DNA of 41,733 bases from CAYTTR01 sp964440805 (GCA_964440805.1 CAYTTR010000025.1:1-41733), one strand, 5' to 3'. Positions 23,891-32,253 are shown, numbered from the stretch's first letter. Numbers and translations are program-made. Notes: a model not told the origin generated them from the letters alone.

Positions 23891-24679
23891 ATGAGCCGGA
23901 AAGTTCTTTCCATTATGGGTGTTCTCATTATCTTATTGGCTTTTCAAAGTTGCGCTTCAAACCCGGAGAAAAATTTACTTAAAAGGTACTTCGATGCTGT
24001 TTCCCTGAAGGATACTTCAACCATGTCAACCATGGCTTTAAGCCCGGTTTCAATTGAGTTCGAAAGATGGGAAATAATCAGCGTCAGTGAGGAGGTAGTA
24101 GAGCCTTTCAAGCTTCCAGAGATGGATAAGAAAGAGCAGGAACTGAAAAAGAAAGTTGAGGAGTCAGTTGGAATAACCCTTGATGCCCGGGATGCGCTGG
24201 ATGATGCCAAATTTGATCTTGAGAGAGCCAGAACAACTGCTGCCAAAAGAGCTGCTCAGGCACGGGTGGAAGAGATGCAAGAGAAATATGATGAGCAGTA
24301 CGAAAAGCATAAAGAATTACAGGCCCAGTACAACGAAGCCAAGGCTGCGGCAGCCAGAGAAGAGGAAATCGCCACTTTTTCCCTGGGCGTAGGAGATATT
24401 CCCACCATAAGAAGTTTTACCGGAAATTATCATTTTAAAACTGTCGATGTGGCTGTTACTGATAAAGAAGGACAAGAAGAAAATTATCGGTTTTATTTAA
24501 AAAAATATGAACTTAAAGATGAAGACTTGAATATTACCCACCGGGGACGCTGGATAATCGGGGATATTAAGAAAATTGGAGAGGAAAAAGTGGAAGAAGC
24601 CGAAGCCAGTCAAGCAGAATCTCAGTTGACGGAGGAAGAAGAAACAGAAGAGGCCGAGACCGAGGAAGAAGAGAAATAG
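23891..24679 (+). CDS. lipoprotein with long coiled coil and acidic tail
   Basis: 262 residues from ATG 23891 (AAGGAGGAAGT directly before it). The signal peptide ends in a lipobox (LLAFQSC, Cys about 21), so it is lipid-anchored. Residues 25-60 are a short globular start (NLLKRYFDAVSLKDTSTMS, reminiscent of NTF2-like small domains). About 80-155 are a charged Ala/Glu/Lys coiled coil (KKEQELKKKVEES to ELQAQYNEAKAAAAREEE). About 165-235 form a beta-rich domain (VDVAVTDKEGQEENYRFYLK, HRGRWIIGDIKK). The last ~25 residues are almost all Glu/Ala/Thr. Function is unknown. Confidence 0.75.
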   Translation: MSRKVLSIMGVLIILLAFQSCASNPEKNLLKRYFDAVSLKDTSTMSTMALSPVSIEFERWEIISVSEEVVEPFKLPEMDKKEQELKKKVEESVGITLDARDALDDAKFDLERARTTAAKRAAQARVEEMQEKYDEQYEKHKELQAQYNEAKAAAAREEEIATFSLGVGDIPTIRSFTGNYHFKTVDVAVTDKEGQEENYRFYLKKYELKDEDLNITHRGRWIIGDIKKIGEEKVEEAEASQAESQLTEEEETEEAETEEEEK

Positions 24680-24704
24680 AGTAGAGTAAAGTTAACCTCA
24701 CATA

Positions 24705-24733
24705 TTGACTCAGTCCAGATATTAGTTTATAAA
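24705..24733 (+). promoter_or_regulatory. promoter of the tRNA-Lys/tRNA-Glu unit
   Basis: TTGACT (24705-24710), a 17-bp spacer and TATAAA (24728-24733), 18 bp before the first tRNA. Confidence 0.65.
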
Positions 24734-24750
24734 TAACCATCTTTATCCTA

Positions 24751-24825
24751 GGGCCGTTAGCTCAGAGGGAGAGCACCGGCCTTTTAAGCCGGGTGTCGCT
24801 GGTTCGAATCCAGCACGGCTCACCA
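24751..24825 (+). tRNA. tRNA-Lys (TTT)
   Basis: The 7-bp acceptor stem GGGCCGT/ACGGCTC pairs (one G-U), the D arm is TTAGCTCAGAGGGAGAGC, and the anticodon loop CTTTTAA gives anticodon UUU. The T arm is GCTGGTTCGAATCCAGC, the discriminator is A and CCA is encoded (24823-24825). It is five bases from the next tRNA. Confidence 0.95.
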
Positions 24826-24830
24826 AAAGC

Positions 24831-24905
24831 GCCCCTGTCGTCTAGCCTGGTCTAGGACATCGCCCTTTCAAGGCGGCAACACGGGTTCGAATCCCGTCGG
24901 GGGCG
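24831..24905 (+). tRNA. tRNA-Glu (TTC)
   Basis: Acceptor GCCCCTG pairs with CGGGGGC. The anticodon loop CTTTCAA in stem TCGCC/GGCGG gives anticodon UUC, and the T arm is ACGGGTTCGAATCCCGT. The discriminator is G. CCA is not fully encoded (the following bases are CATCC), unlike the adjacent tRNA-Lys. Confidence 0.93.
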
Positions 24906-25444
24906 CATCCTATTTTTATCATATTCAGAAGAAATTGGACGGACTTTATAAGAAGGAAGAGTCTCTTTAGGAGCTAAATCGAAAAGAATTACTCCCAGCT
25001 TCAAATCAAGAAGAAAGCGGGAAAGTTTCTGAAAGGCTGCTTCGGCCGCGGGAAAATCTAATTTTGTTCTCCTTACTTGAATATAGATTCCTTCTTCTGC
25101 TGAGTTTCTTTCTATTAGAGGAAGACGGCCTTTGTTTTCTAAGCGTAAGGCAACGAGAATTTTTTTACCGGGTTCAGCCTGTTTAGAAACAGGGAATTCT
25201 TTTTCAATTTCTCGGCTCGAATTTCCGAATTGGAGGGAAAAAGAATCCACTTTTTGTCCATTGACAAAATACTGTCCCTCTACAATTCCTACTCCAGTAA
25301 AAGTACAGGAGAGGTTTACCGGACTTCCTTTAACCTGAATCCCGGCGGCGACCTCGACTCGTGAATAATCCAGGTTAGTCCAAAAGAAAAGCTTGCTGTA
25401 AAGGAAATTAAAAGTGCAGTAAAAATCAAGATATTTTTTTTCAT
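24906..25444 (-). pseudogene. frameshifted exported-protein gene
   Basis: ATG 25444 (GGGGGA upstream) opens a clear signal peptide, MKKNILIFTALLISFTASFS, then the frame drifts and stops about 20 codons later. The -1 frame from near 25375 carries the mature protein: NLDYSRVEVAAGIQVKGSPV, then NLSCTFTGVGIVEGQYFVNG, LVALRLENKGRLPLIERN and SRFLLDLKLGVILFDLAPKE. One base change near 25370-25380 (or an assembly error) would restore about 190 residues. The mature frame then runs on antisense through tRNA-Glu (to 24852), where it is certainly not coding, so the natural 3' end also seems lost. The family was not recognised. Confidence 0.55.
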
Positions 25445-25578
25445 TTTATTTCCCCCGGCAGTAAGGAATAGATGAAATACTCATTACAAGCGGAAAAATC
25501 CTATCAATTCCAGAAGAATGAGTCAACTGGGAGATTCTCTCACTATTTTGTATTAATTTTCCCGAATTGGGGGGAGAA

Positions 25579-25779
25579 TTACTTATTTTTTTGTTTTTTA
25601 TACAGCCAGAAAAGACAGACAGCAGGAATCTGGTAAACGGCCAGGATAACCGGAGATAGAATGAGCCAGTACATGTTAAAATCAAGAGCGAAAAGAATTA
25701 TAAAAGCAGCAAGACCGGTTAAGAAAGCCAGAATTGAGCTTGCGAGGAAAAATGCAGCTGCTATCTTATTCCAATTCAT
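25579..25779 (-). CDS. small two-helix membrane protein
   Basis: 66 residues with two transmembrane helices (about 7-32, FFLASSILAFLTGLAAFIIL; about 37-58, WLILSPVILAVYQIPAVCLF) and a basic C-terminal tail (YKKQKNK). There is no clear SD, but it begins only 29 bp after the stop of the upstream HD-GYP regulator on the same strand, so it may be read from that mRNA. No family was recognised. The hydropathy and tail are good evidence that it is a real small membrane protein. Confidence 0.55.
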   Translation of the reverse strand: MNWNKIAAAFFLASSILAFLTGLAAFIILFALDFNMYWLILSPVILAVYQIPAVCLFWLYKKQKNK

Positions 25780-25808
25780 GTTTTGGATATTGTCGGCTTT
25801 TTATATTA

Positions 25809-27182
25809 TCATTCTGGAAAAGAAAAACCGTTTTTGAAAAGCTTGATACATGCCCTGGCTGCCTCAGGATCATATAAAACACCTTTGTTTTTACTTATCT
25901 CTTCTAAGGCATCATTGATGGTTAAGGCTGGACGGTAAGGCCTGTGAGAAGCCATAGCCTCGACTACGTCGGCCACTCCCAGGATCTTGGCCTCGGGCAA
26001 AATTTCGTTGTTTTTAAGGCCCTGAGGATAACCGCTTCCGTTTAATCTTTCGTGATGTTGATAAACAATTTCAGCCAGCGGCCAGGGAAATTCAATGTTT
26101 TTCAGAATATCGAAGCCAACCTGAGGATGAATCTTGATGAGATTGTATTCGGTGTCAGATATTTTCCCTGGTTTGCTGAGTATTTCAGCGGGAACATAGA
26201 TCTTACCTATATCGTGAATATCGGCGGCCAGCCTGAGACCCTGGATCCTGTCTTTGGAAAGATTTAGTTCTTTGGCAATTGCACAGGCCAGGACTGATAC
26301 CCGCCGTTGATGTCCGGCTGTATAGGGATCGCGGGTTTCTATGGTTGAAGCCATGGCCTGGACTGTTCCTTTCATGGCGTTCATCATTTTTTGCCAATTT
26401 TGCTGGGACTCTTCCTCTGCTATTTTACGCTGGGAGGTGTCAGAGAAGGTTAAAACCACTCCCATGGGAGATTTCTGTTCTCCCAGAATAGGAGCAATTC
26501 TGGGCTCTACAGGAGTTGCCTTGCCATTTTTTGAGAGGATCAGGCTTTGACTAGGAAAGGTAAAGTGATTGCCTTTAAGAACAGGCGTAAGTACTATCGG
26601 GCATGTTTTTTTGGTTTCTTCAGCCATTATAGTAACTATTTGATTTATGGGCTTGCCTAAAGCCTTGTCGTTTTTTACTCCTGTTAAATTTTCTGCCAGA
26701 GGATTCATGAAGGTTACTTTGCCTTCATAGTCAGTTGCTACAACTCCATCCCGGATACTTGTCAACATAGTGAACAGCCAGTGTTCCCTTTCTTTAAGGT
26801 GCTTCTCCATCTGGAATTTATAGAGAGCTACCTCTATAGTTGTTCGCAGCTCTTTTTCTTCAAATGGCTTGAGAAGGTAACCAAAAGGCTCTGATTTTTT
26901 AGCTTGCTCCACAGTTAATTCGTCTGTATAGGCAGTTAGATAAACAATAGGGATATCCAAATTCAGGTAAATATGGGAAGCTGCATTGACACCAGATCTT
27001 TTTCCCCCCAGCATGACATCCATCAAAACAATATCCGGTTGGAGTTCTTTAGCTTTCTCTATTGCATCTGGAGCTGAACCAACTACAGCCATTACTTCAT
27101 AGCCAGTGTTGACGAGCATGTGATGAATATCTCTGGCAATTATATTTTCGTCTTCAACAAGGAGGACTTTGGTCTTTTTCAC
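25809..27182 (-). CDS. response regulator with REC, PAS and HD-GYP domains
   Basis: 457 residues. The receiver domain (1-120) has the acidic pocket VEDEN, phospho-acceptor D55 (IVLMDVMLGG) and K105 (YLLKPFEEKEL). A short linker helix leads to a PAS domain (about 135-250, RDGVVATDYEGKVTFMNPLA). The HD-GYP domain (about 270-450) has H323-D324 (DIHDIGKIYVP) and HHERLNGSGYPQGL (376-389), the residues of active cyclic-di-GMP phosphodiesterases. It therefore probably lowers c-di-GMP on phosphorylation by an unlinked sensor kinase, with a second input through PAS. No kinase or diguanylate cyclase lies in the window. Confidence 0.92.
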   Translation of the reverse strand: MKKTKVLLVEDENIIARDIHHMLVNTGYEVMAVVGSAPDAIEKAKELQPDIVLMDVMLGGKRSGVNAASHIYLNLDIPIVYLTAYTDELTVEQAKKSEPFGYLLKPFEEKELRTTIEVALYKFQMEKHLKEREHWLFTMLTSIRDGVVATDYEGKVTFMNPLAENLTGVKNDKALGKPINQIVTIMAEETKKTCPIVLTPVLKGNHFTFPSQSLILSKNGKATPVEPRIAPILGEQKSPMGVVLTFSDTSQRKIAEEESQQNWQKMMNAMKGTVQAMASTIETRDPYTAGHQRRVSVLACAIAKELNLSKDRIQGLRLAADIHDIGKIYVPAEILSKPGKISDTEYNLIKIHPQVGFDILKNIEFPWPLAEIVYQHHERLNGSGYPQGLKNNEILPEAKILGVADVVEAMASHRPYRPALTINDALEEISKNKGVLYDPEAARACIKLFKNGFSFPE

Positions 27183-27298
27183 TGTTTAGCCCCTTTTTTA
27201 GAGGTATTATATTATACTAATAAGTAAAATAAAAAGAAAATCATAAATTGCCCTTGTAAGAATCTCCGAAACTATAATGATAGGAAAGAAAAAAAGGA

Positions 27299-27373
27299 TG
27301 GTGGGCGGTACTGGATTCGAACCAGTGACACCCGGCTTGTAAGACCGGTACTCTACCACTGAGCTAACCGCCC
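27299..27373 (-). tRNA. tRNA-Val (TAC)
   Basis: On the minus strand the acceptor GGGCGGT pairs with ACCGCCC, the anticodon loop CTTACAA in stem CCGGT/GCCGG gives anticodon UAC, and the T arm is CACTGGTTCGAATCCAGTA. The discriminator is A and CCA is encoded. Confidence 0.95.
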
Positions 27374-27447
27374 TGAACTCCGTTCTGGAATGACGACTTC
27401 TCTAACTTAGAGAAAAGCTTTTTTTTTGTCAAGATTGTCAGGATTAA

Positions 27448-27476
27448 TTGACATAAGAATAGTCATATGTTAAATT
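27448..27476 (+). promoter_or_regulatory. promoter of the rplU operon
   Basis: TTGACA (27448-27453), a 17-bp spacer and TAAATT (27471-27476), 53 bp before the rplU start. Confidence 0.55.
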
Positions 27477-27529
27477 TAGAATCCGTCTCCAAGACAGGCG
27501 AAAAATAATTTTAATTAGAAGGTTGAAAA

Positions 27530-28174
27530 ATGTTTGCTGTGATTAAAACCGGTGGAAAACAGTACAAGGTCCAGGAGGGAGAATCACTGCAGGTGGAAAA
27601 ACTTAATCGGGAGAAAGGGAAACCGGTTGTTTTTGACCTGGTTCTTCTGATTGAAAGCGATCAAAAAACCATGATAGGAACACCTTTTATAGAAAAAGCT
27701 GAAGTAAGAGCAGTTGTTCTGGAAAATTTAAAGTCCGATAAAATAACTGTTTTCAAGAAGAAAAGACGGAAGCAATACAAGAAAACCAGAGGACACCGCC
27801 AGAATTTGACTTTAGTCAGAATAGAAAAAATAATTGCTGGAGAAAAAGCTGTTAAACCTGATAAGAAAGAGGAAAACAAGCTAAAACCAGAGAAAACTGA
27901 AAAAAGCAAAGCCGCAGCACCTAAAAAAGCTACTCCTTACAAAAAAGATGAAAAAGTAAAAAAGGCTGAAAAGACAACCAGGCCTTCTGAGAAAAAACAG
28001 ATTAAAAAAGAAGCCGGTGAGAAAGTAGAGAAAAAGACACAAAGGAAGTCAAAGCCTGGGCCAAAAAAGAAAGAAACTGCGACACAAAAAAAGAAAGCAG
28101 CAACAACTCAAAAAAAATCTGTCAAAAAAAGTAAGGGAAGCGGAAAAAAGAAAAAAGTGAGCGAGGAGTCATAA
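27530..28174 (+). CDS. rplU: 50S ribosomal protein L21 with long Lys-rich C-terminal extension
   Basis: Residues 1-103 are a normal L21 (MFAVIKTGGKQYKVQEGESL, then KKKRRKQYKKTRGHRQ and LVRIEKI), which binds 23S rRNA in the large subunit. The remaining ~110 residues are a low-complexity Lys/Glu/Ala/Thr tail (repeated KK, EKTEKSKAAAPKK-like units) that the usual ~103-residue L21 lacks. The gene is followed one base later by rpmA, then obg. The tail resembles the histone-H1-like basic extensions seen on some ribosomal proteins and may bind rRNA or another nucleic acid; that role is inferred. Confidence 0.95.
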   Translation: MFAVIKTGGKQYKVQEGESLQVEKLNREKGKPVVFDLVLLIESDQKTMIGTPFIEKAEVRAVVLENLKSDKITVFKKKRRKQYKKTRGHRQNLTLVRIEKIIAGEKAVKPDKKEENKLKPEKTEKSKAAAPKKATPYKKDEKVKKAEKTTRPSEKKQIKKEAGEKVEKKTQRKSKPGPKKKETATQKKKAATTQKKSVKKSKGSGKKKKVSEES

Positions 28175-28175
28175 A

Positions 28176-28430
28176 ATGGCCCATAAAAAATCTGGTGGAA
28201 GTGCCCGAAATGGACGAGATAGTCGAGCCAAGAGACTGGGTGTCAAGCGTTTTGGCGGCCAGCAAGTCAAGGCTGGTTCAATTTTGGTTCGGCAAAGAGG
28301 AACTCCTTTCAGGCCTGGAGAAAATGTTGGCCGGGGAAGAGATGACACACTTTTTGCCAAAGTAAGCGGGATTGTCTGCTTCGAAACAAAAGGGAAAAAC
28401 AAGAAGTTTGTCTCAGTGAATCCTGCTTAG
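28176..28430 (+). CDS. rpmA: 50S ribosomal protein L27
   Basis: 84 residues starting MAHKKSGGSARNGRDSRAKR with GGQQVKAGSILVRQRGT and PGENVGRGRDDTLFA, the full L27 pattern. The N-terminal arm reaches toward the peptidyl transferase centre. There is no Firmicute-type cleavable leader before the Ala-His-Lys start. It lies between rplU (one-base gap) and obg (20-base gap), the widely conserved order. Confidence 0.98.
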   Translation: MAHKKSGGSARNGRDSRAKRLGVKRFGGQQVKAGSILVRQRGTPFRPGENVGRGRDDTLFAKVSGIVCFETKGKNKKFVSVNPA

Positions 28431-28450
28431 GAGGCTGTTCCAGTCAGTTT

Positions 28451-29473
28451 ATGTTTGTCGACCAGGTCTCCATAACTCTTAGAGCCGGAAAAGGTGGGAA
28501 TGGTTGTCTGAGCTTCCGGAGAGAAAAAGGTGTTCCCCGGGGAGGCCCCGATGGAGGAAGGGGAGGCGATGGGGGGAGCATTTATCTCGTTTCAGACCAA
28601 AATTTAAACACTCTTTCTTATTTCCGTTTCCATCCAATCATAAAAGCAAAAAGGGGTGCTCATGGGGAAGGGAACAATCGTCATGGGAAAAGAGGAGAAG
28701 ATCTCCGGCTTAAAGTTCCTGTAGGAACAATAGTCCGGGAAAAAGAAGAAGGCCGTATTCTAATTGACTTTACTCAGGTGGGACAGGTTTTTATGGCTGC
28801 CAAAGGCGGACGGGGCGGCAAGGGCAATGCTTCTTTTGCCAGCCCTACTCACCAGGCTCCTCGTTTTAGAGAAGAAGGCAAACCAGGTGAAGAGAAAAAA
28901 TATGTTCTGGAACTCAAGCTAATCGCTGATGTGGGGCTTATTGGATTTCCTAATGTGGGAAAATCAACCTTGATTTCCAAGGTTTCAGCAGCCAGACCTT
29001 TGATAGCTGATTACCTCTTTACGACTCTTGTTCCTAACCTGGGAGTAGTCGATGTGGATGAAACCACAAGTTTCGTTGTGGCTGATATCCCTGGATTGAT
29101 AGAGGGGGCACATAAAGGACATGGTTTGGGGATAAAGTTTTTGAAGCATATAGAAAGAACCAAAATTCTTGTCCATATTCTGGATGTATCTCCTTATAAT
29201 ACAAGAGATCCGGTTGAAGATTATCATATAATAATCGGAGAACTCAGAGCTTTTAATCCCAATTTGTTGAAAAGGCCGCAGATACTGGTGGCCAATAAAA
29301 TTGACCTGATAGATAAAAAGCGGGAAAGTTTGGCCAAAATTAAATCTTTGGCCAAAGACGAAAAAATACCATTGTTCGAAATATCAGCAATCAAGAGAAA
29401 AGGGCTAAAACCATTGGTTCAGGAATTGAACCTGAGGCTGAAGAAACACAAGGAAAAAAGTCAAAGTGAATAG
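28451..29473 (+). CDS. obgE: Obg-family GTPase (large-subunit assembly, stress)
   Basis: 340 residues. The Gly-rich Obg fold spans 1-157 (RAGKGGNGCLSFRREKGVP, GGPDGGRGGDGG). The GTPase domain follows: G1 GFPNVGKST, G3 DIPGLIEGAHKGHGLG, G4 NKIDL, G5 SAIKRKG. It lacks the optional C-terminal OCT domain. Obg binds 50S precursors and (p)ppGpp. Its start lies 20 bp after rpmA, and its stop overlaps the GTG start of nadD by eight bases. Confidence 0.97.
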   Translation: MFVDQVSITLRAGKGGNGCLSFRREKGVPRGGPDGGRGGDGGSIYLVSDQNLNTLSYFRFHPIIKAKRGAHGEGNNRHGKRGEDLRLKVPVGTIVREKEEGRILIDFTQVGQVFMAAKGGRGGKGNASFASPTHQAPRFREEGKPGEEKKYVLELKLIADVGLIGFPNVGKSTLISKVSAARPLIADYLFTTLVPNLGVVDVDETTSFVVADIPGLIEGAHKGHGLGIKFLKHIERTKILVHILDVSPYNTRDPVEDYHIIIGELRAFNPNLLKRPQILVANKIDLIDKKRESLAKIKSLAKDEKIPLFEISAIKRKGLKPLVQELNLRLKKHKEKSQSE

Positions 29474-30134
29474 ACGGGAAAGAATAGGATTATTCGGAGG
29501 AACTTTCAATCCCATTCACCAGGGTCATCTTAAAGCAGCTCAGTGTGTGCAGAGGAGAGCTATATTAAACAGGATACTATTTATTCCCTCATATATTCCT
29601 CCTCATAAAAGCTCAATAGACATTGCTTCTCCTGAAAACCGGATGGAGATGGTCAGATTGTCTCTTAAAAAATATAATGAATATTTCGCTTCTTCAATCG
29701 AAATAGAAGACAAACAAAAATCCTATTCCATTCTGACCTTACGAAAAGTCAAAAAGCTCTTCCCTATGGCCAAGATTTTTTTCATCATTGGAGTAGATGC
29801 TTTTCTGGACATTGAGACATGGAAGAATTATCATCAAGTTCTGGAAGAGTGTTTTTTTTTGGTTATAAGCAGGCCTGGATATAATCTGGACATGGCCGAA
29901 AGTGTTTTGGGTGGACAGTTAAAGAATAAAATGGAACTTCTTTCTGAAGGAGAAGAGCTTGAAGAGGAAATGTTATCAAGGGCTTCAATATTTCTTCTTC
30001 CTATTGATGCTCTCCCTATATCGTCCACCGAGATTAGAAACAGAGTCCGTGATGAAAAAACGATCTCGGGAATGGTTGCACCAGAGGTGGAAAACTATAT
30101 CAAAAGACAAAATCTATACAAGAGAGGAAAATGA
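29466..30134 (+). CDS. nadD: nicotinate-nucleotide adenylyltransferase
   Basis: 222 residues from GTG 29466, overlapping the end of obg, so translation is probably coupled. NadD joins nicotinate mononucleotide and ATP to deamido-NAD. The nucleotidyltransferase signature GLFGGTFNPIHQGHL (HxGH variant HQGH) is at the N-terminus. FFIIGVDAFLDIETWKNY (the D-x-W substrate segment) and LPISSTEIRNRV (the ISST/R loop) follow. NadE and a nitrilase that could supply its ammonia lie 3.4 kb away on the other strand. Confidence 0.95.
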   Translation: MNRRERIGLFGGTFNPIHQGHLKAAQCVQRRAILNRILFIPSYIPPHKSSIDIASPENRMEMVRLSLKKYNEYFASSIEIEDKQKSYSILTLRKVKKLFPMAKIFFIIGVDAFLDIETWKNYHQVLEECFFLVISRPGYNLDMAESVLGGQLKNKMELLSEGEELEEEMLSRASIFLLPIDALPISSTEIRNRVRDEKTISGMVAPEVENYIKRQNLYKRGK

Positions 30135-30502
30135 ACAGAAATACTTACAAAGAATTGACCAAGCGAAGCCTTCCTCCGGAGGTAAAAATTGCGGTCAAAT
30201 CGGCTCAGGCCAAAAAAGGAGAGGATGTAAAGGTTCTCAAGTTAAGCAACTTATGCTCATTTACTGATTTTTTTGTTATCATGCATGGTCATTCCTCCAG
30301 GCAGAACAAATCAATTTATGAGAATATTGAGCTCGAATTAAAGAAAGCCGATCATCGTCCTTTAAGTGTTGAAGGAGCAGAGAATGCTGAATGGATTCTG
30401 ATGGATTATGGTGATTTTATTGTCCATGTTTTTTCGAAAAGAGCCAGGGAATATTATTCCTTGGAAAAACTATGGGGGGATGCTCCGAAGGTGGATTACT
30501 AA
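30131..30502 (+). CDS. rsfS: ribosomal silencing factor RsfS (YbeB/Iojap)
   Basis: 123 residues, overlapping nadD by ATGA (30131-30134). The family core is DVKVLKLSNLCSFTDFFVIM, GHSSRQNKSIYENIE, EGAENAEWILMDYGDFIVHV and FSKRAREYYSLEKLWGDAP. RsfS binds L14 and blocks joining of ribosomal subunits when nutrients are low. It is the last gene of the coupled obg-nadD-rsfS segment. Confidence 0.96.
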   Translation: MNRNTYKELTKRSLPPEVKIAVKSAQAKKGEDVKVLKLSNLCSFTDFFVIMHGHSSRQNKSIYENIELELKKADHRPLSVEGAENAEWILMDYGDFIVHVFSKRAREYYSLEKLWGDAPKVDY

Positions 30503-30543
30503 ATTCCAAAGATTTTTTTTCTTAAAATAAATCCAAAAAAAGA

Positions 30544-30572
30544 TTGACATTCCAATGTATTCTCTTTATTTT
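30544..30572 (+). promoter_or_regulatory. promoter before rlmH
   Basis: TTGACA (30544-30549), a 17-bp spacer and TATTTT (30567-30572), in the gap after rsfS. Confidence 0.5.
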
Positions 30573-30631
30573 ATTGCTCAATTAATCGAAATTTTCCAGG
30601 AGAGGATTAAGAATATTATTTGAGAAAAATC

Positions 30632-31099
30632 ATGAAGATTAAAATATTATGGCCGGGGAAAACAAAAGTATCTTCAACAGCCGAGCTGACCGCAAGGTAT
30701 TTGGAAAAGATTAATCGGATGGTCCCTTGCCAGGTGATAGAAACCCAGGAAGCCAAAGGAATTTCTGAAAAAGATTCAGATAAGATTAAAAAAATAGAAG
30801 CGAACGGTATTGAAAAACACTTAAAGGATGACTATATTATCTGTCTATTTCATAAGGGAAAGCAAATGAATTCAAAGCAATTTGCCAGTTTTCTGCAAAA
30901 GTTGGCTTTCGAGTCTACACGAACAGTTACTTTTGTCGTTGGAGGATTCATCGGGCTTGAAGACCGGCTTCTCAAGAGAGCTGATTTACTGCTTTCCATG
31001 TCCAGAATGACTTTCTCGCATGAATTGTCAAGGTTAATGCTTTTAGAGCAAATTTACAGGGCTTTTTCATTTATTGAAGGCCGGAATTACGCAAAATAG
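30632..31099 (+). CDS. rlmH: 23S rRNA (pseudouridine1915-N3)-methyltransferase
   Basis: A 155-residue SPOUT methyltransferase. ATG 30632 (MKIKILWPGKTK) is taken as the start; an in-frame TTG four codons earlier lies 15 bases from the AGGAGAGG, so either is possible. The knotted SAM site is FVVGGFIGLEDRLLKRADLL followed by LSMSRMTFSHELSRLMLLEQ and IYRAFSFIEGRNYAK, matching RlmH (which has GG-x-x-G, LS-x-MT-x-H and a C-terminal Y-H/K). It modifies helix 69 of assembled ribosomes. Confidence 0.94.
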   Translation: MKIKILWPGKTKVSSTAELTARYLEKINRMVPCQVIETQEAKGISEKDSDKIKKIEANGIEKHLKDDYIICLFHKGKQMNSKQFASFLQKLAFESTRTVTFVVGGFIGLEDRLLKRADLLLSMSRMTFSHELSRLMLLEQIYRAFSFIEGRNYAK

Positions 31100-31110
31100 G
31101 GGGATACAGA

Positions 31111-31461
31111 GTGGATAAAAAAGAAAAGGAACATTACAAGGCTCTTCTGGATCAGAAAAAACTGGAAATAGTTGAGAAGATAAGCGGCTTTGATGCTGAA
31201 AGCAAAGATATTGAGCCTGATGTTGCCCAGGATTTAGCTGACAAAGCTGATAATGCTTATACTAAAGAGTTTTTGCTCAGTTTGTCCACAAAAGAAAGAA
31301 TGCAATTAAAGCTGATTGACCGGGCTTTAGCCAGGATAGAGACTTGTGATTATGGAAAATGCCAAATGTGCGGGGAGCAGATAAGCAAAAAACGTCTGGA
31401 TGTTGTACCCTGGACACCATATTGTGTGAAATGCCAGGAGAAAACAGAAGAGTCAACCTGA
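31111..31461 (+). CDS. DksA/TraR-family zinc-finger protein
   Basis: 116 residues from GTG 31111 (AGGGGG upstream). The N-terminal coiled coil (MDKKEKEHYKALLDQKKLEI) has an acidic stretch near its tip region (DVAQDLADKADNAY). The C-terminal C4 zinc finger has CQMCGEQI and CVKCQEK. DksA relatives enter the RNA polymerase secondary channel and work with ppGpp. The DxxDxA-like tip (ADKAD) fits a functional member, but TraR/YbiI-type relatives cannot be excluded. It is 11 bp after rlmH. Confidence 0.88.
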   Translation: MDKKEKEHYKALLDQKKLEIVEKISGFDAESKDIEPDVAQDLADKADNAYTKEFLLSLSTKERMQLKLIDRALARIETCDYGKCQMCGEQISKKRLDVVPWTPYCVKCQEKTEEST

Positions 31462-32201
31462 AAGCTCCTTTAAATATTTTTTTATATGAATGTTTAAAAT
31501 TAGGGGAGCTGCTGTTTTTCCCTTCGTTTTGCAAGTTATGCGGGTGTTTTCTGGAAAGGAGAAGAGAAAGAGTTATCTGCCGTTTTTGCGGGAAGAGTTT
31601 ATTCAAAAGGCCGGCCTCTTTTTGCCTTGTATGTGGAAGATTTTTCCAGGAAAACAGCGAACCTCATATCTGTCTTGACTGTCTGAGGAAACCGCCGCCT
31701 TTTGTTAGACACCGCTCCTGCTCTTTTTACAGAGGTAAGTTGAAAGATGTTATCCTGCTTTACAAATATCATGGAATCCGCGTCCTGGGAAAAGAATTGG
31801 CTGATTTTGCTGATAAAATGCTGGGAGGAGATCAAGAAATTTGGCAGGGCGTAGAGATTATTCTTCCTGTTCCTCTTCATCCACGAAGAAAGAGAGAGAG
31901 GGGGTTTAATCAAAGTACAATCCTGGTTAAGGAATTGGCCAAGATCAAAAATATTTCTTTTTCCCAAAATTGTTTAGTCCGTACTGTTTTCAGGCCCCCT
32001 CAAACATCCATGGACAGCCATGAACGGGAGGAAAATGTGAAGGGAGTTTTCGAAGTCAGGAAGAAGGAAAAATTAAGCGGAAAAATTGTTTGTCTTGTTG
32101 ATGATGTTTATACAACCGGGGCTACAATAAGGGAATGCGCCCGGGTTTTAAGGAAAGCAGGGGTGAGGGAAGTCCGGGCGGTAACTTTAGCCCAGGCATA
32201 A
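31431..32201 (+). CDS. comF: ComF-family phosphoribosyltransferase-like protein
   Basis: 256 residues if begun at ATG 31431, overlapping the DksA-like gene by 31 bases; no SD is convincing, so the start may be further in. The N-terminal region has zinc-binding CxxC pairs (CKLCG, CRFCG, CLVCG, CLDC). The C-terminal PRTase domain has ILPVPLHPRRKRERGFNQS and the PRPP motif CLVDDVYTTGATI. ComF acts as a helicase-associated factor for DNA uptake in competent bacteria; here no other com gene is near. A strong terminator follows. Confidence 0.9.
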   Translation: MPGENRRVNLKAPLNIFLYECLKLGELLFFPSFCKLCGCFLERRRERVICRFCGKSLFKRPASFCLVCGRFFQENSEPHICLDCLRKPPPFVRHRSCSFYRGKLKDVILLYKYHGIRVLGKELADFADKMLGGDQEIWQGVEIILPVPLHPRRKRERGFNQSTILVKELAKIKNISFSQNCLVRTVFRPPQTSMDSHEREENVKGVFEVRKKEKLSGKIVCLVDDVYTTGATIRECARVLRKAGVREVRAVTLAQA

Positions 32202-32231
32202 AAAAAGCGCCCTGGAAACAGGGCGCTTTTT
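32202..32231. terminator. bidirectional rho-independent terminator
   Basis: AAAAAGCGCCCTG, loop GAAA, CAGGGCGCTTTTT: a 13-bp perfect stem with A tract before and T tract after. It ends the comF transcript (plus) and the hsp20 transcript (minus), which converge here. Confidence 0.92.
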
Positions 32232-32253
32232 ATCAGAGGAGATTATTACTATC

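Noticed and set aside
24852..24905. C-terminal extension of the broken exported gene over tRNA-Glu
   Set aside because: The RRDSNPC-type peptide is the antisense translation of a tRNA T arm, not protein.
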